This document shows, one piece after another, positions 7,180 to 8,221 of a DNA stretch of 8,221 nt (positions within the stretch are counted from its first letter, which is position 1; the number at the start of each line of letters is the position of its first letter). The translations under genes and the position numbers were made by a program. Source of the stretch: Pseudomonadota bacterium (lineage in GTDB: Bacteria > Pseudomonadota > Alphaproteobacteria > Rhizobiales > Xanthobacteraceae); assembly GCA_023390695.1 (NCBI GenBank), contig JAEWCJ010000171.1:1-8221 (forward strand), written 5' to 3'. The notes below the pieces were generated by a model that was not told where the DNA came from, did no database searches, and worked only from the letters and a program-made list of their open reading frames with translations.

Positions 7180-7851
7180 ATGTCTCGCCCCATCGTCGTT
7201 TTCGACCTCGACGGTACCCTTGTCGATACCGCCCCGGATCTGGTCGATACCCTCAATCTCATTCTCTCCCGCGAAGGCATCCCGCCGGTCGCCTATGACG
7301 CTGCCCGCACCCTGATCGGCGGCGGGGTGCGGCCGATGCTGGAAAAGGCACTGCAAGAACAGGGGAGAAGCCTGCCGACGGCCGATATAGACGCGCTTTT
7401 CGCCGCGTTCCTGGAGCATTACGGCGCCCATATCGCAGACCGTTCACGCCCGTTTCCCGGCGTCGAAGCAGCGCTCGACATCCTTGCCGACCGCGGCCTC
7501 ACCTTGGCGGTATGCACCAACAAGCTTGAATGGCTATCCCTGCGCCTGCTCGACGCGCTCGGTCTCTCGCCACGATTCGCCGCCATTTGCGGGCAGGACA
7601 CTTTCGGTGTGAAAAAGCCGGATCCGGACGTGCTGCGGAAAACCGTCACCACCGCCGGCGCGGACATCGCGCAGACCATCATGGTCGGGGATTCTGTGAC
7701 GGATATCCGTCTGGCGCAGGCAGCCCGCGTGCCCGTCGTCGCCGTCGATTTTGGCTACACCGAGGCCCACGTCACCACCTTCAATCCCGACGCGGTCATC
7801 AGCCACTATGACAGGCTCCCGGCCGCAATATTCGAATTGCTGCCACAATAA
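7180..7851 (+). CDS. gph: Phosphoglycolate phosphatase (HAD superfamily)
   Basis: This enzyme hydrolyses 2-phosphoglycolate, formed by Rubisco oxygenation or from DNA 3'-end repair, to glycolate. All four haloacid dehalogenase motifs are present in the 223-residue product: DLDGTLVDT at 9-17 with nucleophile Asp9 and acid-base Asp11, Thr113 in CTNK, Lys146 in KKPDP, and GDSVTD at 170-175 with Mg-binding Asp171 and Asp175. Residues about 18-90 form the small helical cap, and PFPGVEAAL at 91-99 is typical of the Gph/PGP subgroup. The ATG at 7180 directly precedes the first motif, leaving little room for another start; AAGG lies only three bases upstream, so the ribosome site is poor. The gene is divergent from rpiA. 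HAD phosphatases are often broad in substrate; Gph is the best fit from motif spacing and length, but specificity is inferred. Confidence 0.88.
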   Translation: MSRPIVVFDLDGTLVDTAPDLVDTLNLILSREGIPPVAYDAARTLIGGGVRPMLEKALQEQGRSLPTADIDALFAAFLEHYGAHIADRSRPFPGVEAALDILADRGLTLAVCTNKLEWLSLRLLDALGLSPRFAAICGQDTFGVKKPDPDVLRKTVTTAGADIAQTIMVGDSVTDIRLAQAARVPVVAVDFGYTEAHVTTFNPDAVISHYDRLPAAIFELLPQ

Positions 7852-7874
7852 TGCAGTGCGGTTTTCCCCATACC

Positions 7875-7903
7875 GGCCCGCTGTTAACCGTAATTGGCGG
7901 GCC
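7875..7903 (+). terminator. Hairpin after gph, possible terminator without a T-run
   Basis: GGCCCGC (7875-7881) and GCGGGCC (7897-7903) form a perfect 7-bp stem, which two wobble pairs and a TTA/TAA step can extend to a four-base loop. It begins 23 bases after the gph stop codon. On the plus strand it is followed by AAAAATT rather than T residues, so classic intrinsic termination is doubtful. Position favours a 3'-end structure for gph. Confidence 0.4.
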
Positions 7904-7931
7904 AAAAATTGCCACCAGCAGTCAACCTCTG

Positions 7932-7974
7932 CCTAACCGTGTTGCACCTGTGGTGTCCCATCCGTATGGTTAGG
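7932..7974. repeat. Perfect 7-base inverted repeat around the lipoprotein promoter candidate
   Basis: CCTAACC (7932-7938) and GGTTAGG (7968-7974) are exact reverse complements separated by 29 bases. The left arm lies just before the -35 candidate and the right arm overlaps the -10 candidate of the lipoprotein gene. The arrangement suits either a regulator binding two half sites or a folded DNA/RNA structure. A second pair, TGTCCC (7954-7959) and GGGACA (7977-7982), interleaves with it. Confidence 0.45.
7942..7970 (+). promoter_or_regulatory. Possible promoter of the PEGA lipoprotein gene
   Basis: TTGCAC (7942-7947) and TATGGT (7965-7970) are separated by exactly 17 bases. The -10 element matches four of six consensus positions; the -35 element matches at its first three positions, TTG. 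Transcription would start near 7977, giving a leader of about 46 bases before the ATG at 8023. It lies downstream of the gph hairpin, which suggests independent transcription. Confidence 0.38.
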
Positions 7975-8022
7975 TGGGGACATCGGCCGCATGCGCCGAA
8001 CGCGAACGAACGGAATAAGCTT

Positions 8023-8221
8023 ATGCACAAAATGCTAGCGATCGCGGCATGCGGTCTTGCGCTGGCCGCGTGCTCGTCATCGGGCGAAATGTTGAAAACC
8101 GCCACGCCGACGGTGCCCTTGCAGTTTGAATCGGAGCCTGCCGGCGCCGAGGTGAAGACCTCAGGTGGACAGACCTGCAAGACCCCTTGCGCACTCGCTG
8201 TACCGGCCGCCGATTTCATGG
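8023..8221 (+). CDS. PEGA-domain lipoprotein, 3' end outside the window
   Basis: The visible 66 codons start at an ATG with GGAA seven bases upstream and stay open to the right edge. Residues 1-17 form a lipoprotein signal with the lipobox LAAC, so Cys17 would be lipidated; serines at 18-20 after the cysteine suggest outer-membrane sorting. Residues about 33-61 match the start of a PEGA domain, a small surface-layer-like beta domain: FESEPAGAEVKTSGG, then KTPCALAVP. Cys52 and Cys56 in CKTPC could pair as a disulfide in the periplasm. The function of such lipoproteins is not established; a structural or binding role at the envelope is an inference. It follows gph on the same strand with a 171-base gap that holds a hairpin and a promoter candidate. 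The C-terminal part, and any further domain, cannot be seen. Confidence 0.87.
   Translation, partial: MHKMLAIAACGLALAACSSSGEMLKTATPTVPLQFESEPAGAEVKTSGGQTCKTPCALAVPAADFM

Noticed and set aside
7051..7431. Upstream extension of the rpiA frame across gph
   Set aside because: The extra residues overlap the opposite-strand gph gene and do not resemble RpiA N-termini; the ATG at 7050 gives the normal family start.
7884..8219. Minus-strand open frame opposite the lipoprotein and the gph downstream region
   Set aside because: The plus strand here carries a lipobox signal and PEGA motifs with a ribosome site; the minus translation has no signal, domain or ribosome site of note.

Overview
The window reads as chromosomal core sequence from a GC-rich alphaproteobacterium, most likely of the order Hyphomicrobiales (Rhizobiales). 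The evidence is the gene content (class II DAHP synthase, a plant-like CVIRGC glutathione reductase, a DUF2059 protein between rpiA and gor, a PEGA-domain lipoprotein), high GC at third codon positions, and GTG starts. Genus is not resolved. No insertion sequence, phage gene, CRISPR array, tRNA or rRNA was seen.

Layout: seven genes lie on the minus strand and two on the plus strand. Reading the minus strand from right to left: rpiA (ribose-5-phosphate isomerase), a secreted DUF2059 protein, gor (glutathione reductase), a class II DAHP synthase starting at a GTG, an outer-membrane beta-barrel recognised here as an omptin-like protease, dgkA (diacylglycerol/undecaprenol kinase) and nadE (glutamine-dependent NAD+ synthetase), which runs off the left edge. 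rpiA is divergent from gph (phosphoglycolate phosphatase, plus strand). After gph comes a PEGA-domain lipoprotein that runs off the right edge.

How the genes fit together: rpiA-DUF2059-gor are closely spaced (26 and 42 bases) and look like one operon. A weak hairpin, a promoter-like pair and a good Shine-Dalgarno suggest that the DAHP synthase can be transcribed separately. Two strong hairpins follow the DAHP synthase, so the omptin-like gene probably begins a new unit (omptin-dgkA-nadE) with its own AT-rich, palindrome-filled upstream region. Metabolically, RpiA belongs to the pentose phosphate pathway, which supplies NADPH for Gor and erythrose-4-phosphate for DAHP synthase. NadE makes NAD, the precursor of NADP. 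Gph removes 2-phosphoglycolate.

The most noteworthy item is the outer-membrane barrel at 1677-2750. An alignment by eye to OmpT places an Asp-x-Asp pair and an Asp-x-His pair at the omptin catalytic positions, while two of the known LPS-contact residues differ. The intergenic regions also carry several unexplained palindromes and hairpins. Everything else is ordinary housekeeping.
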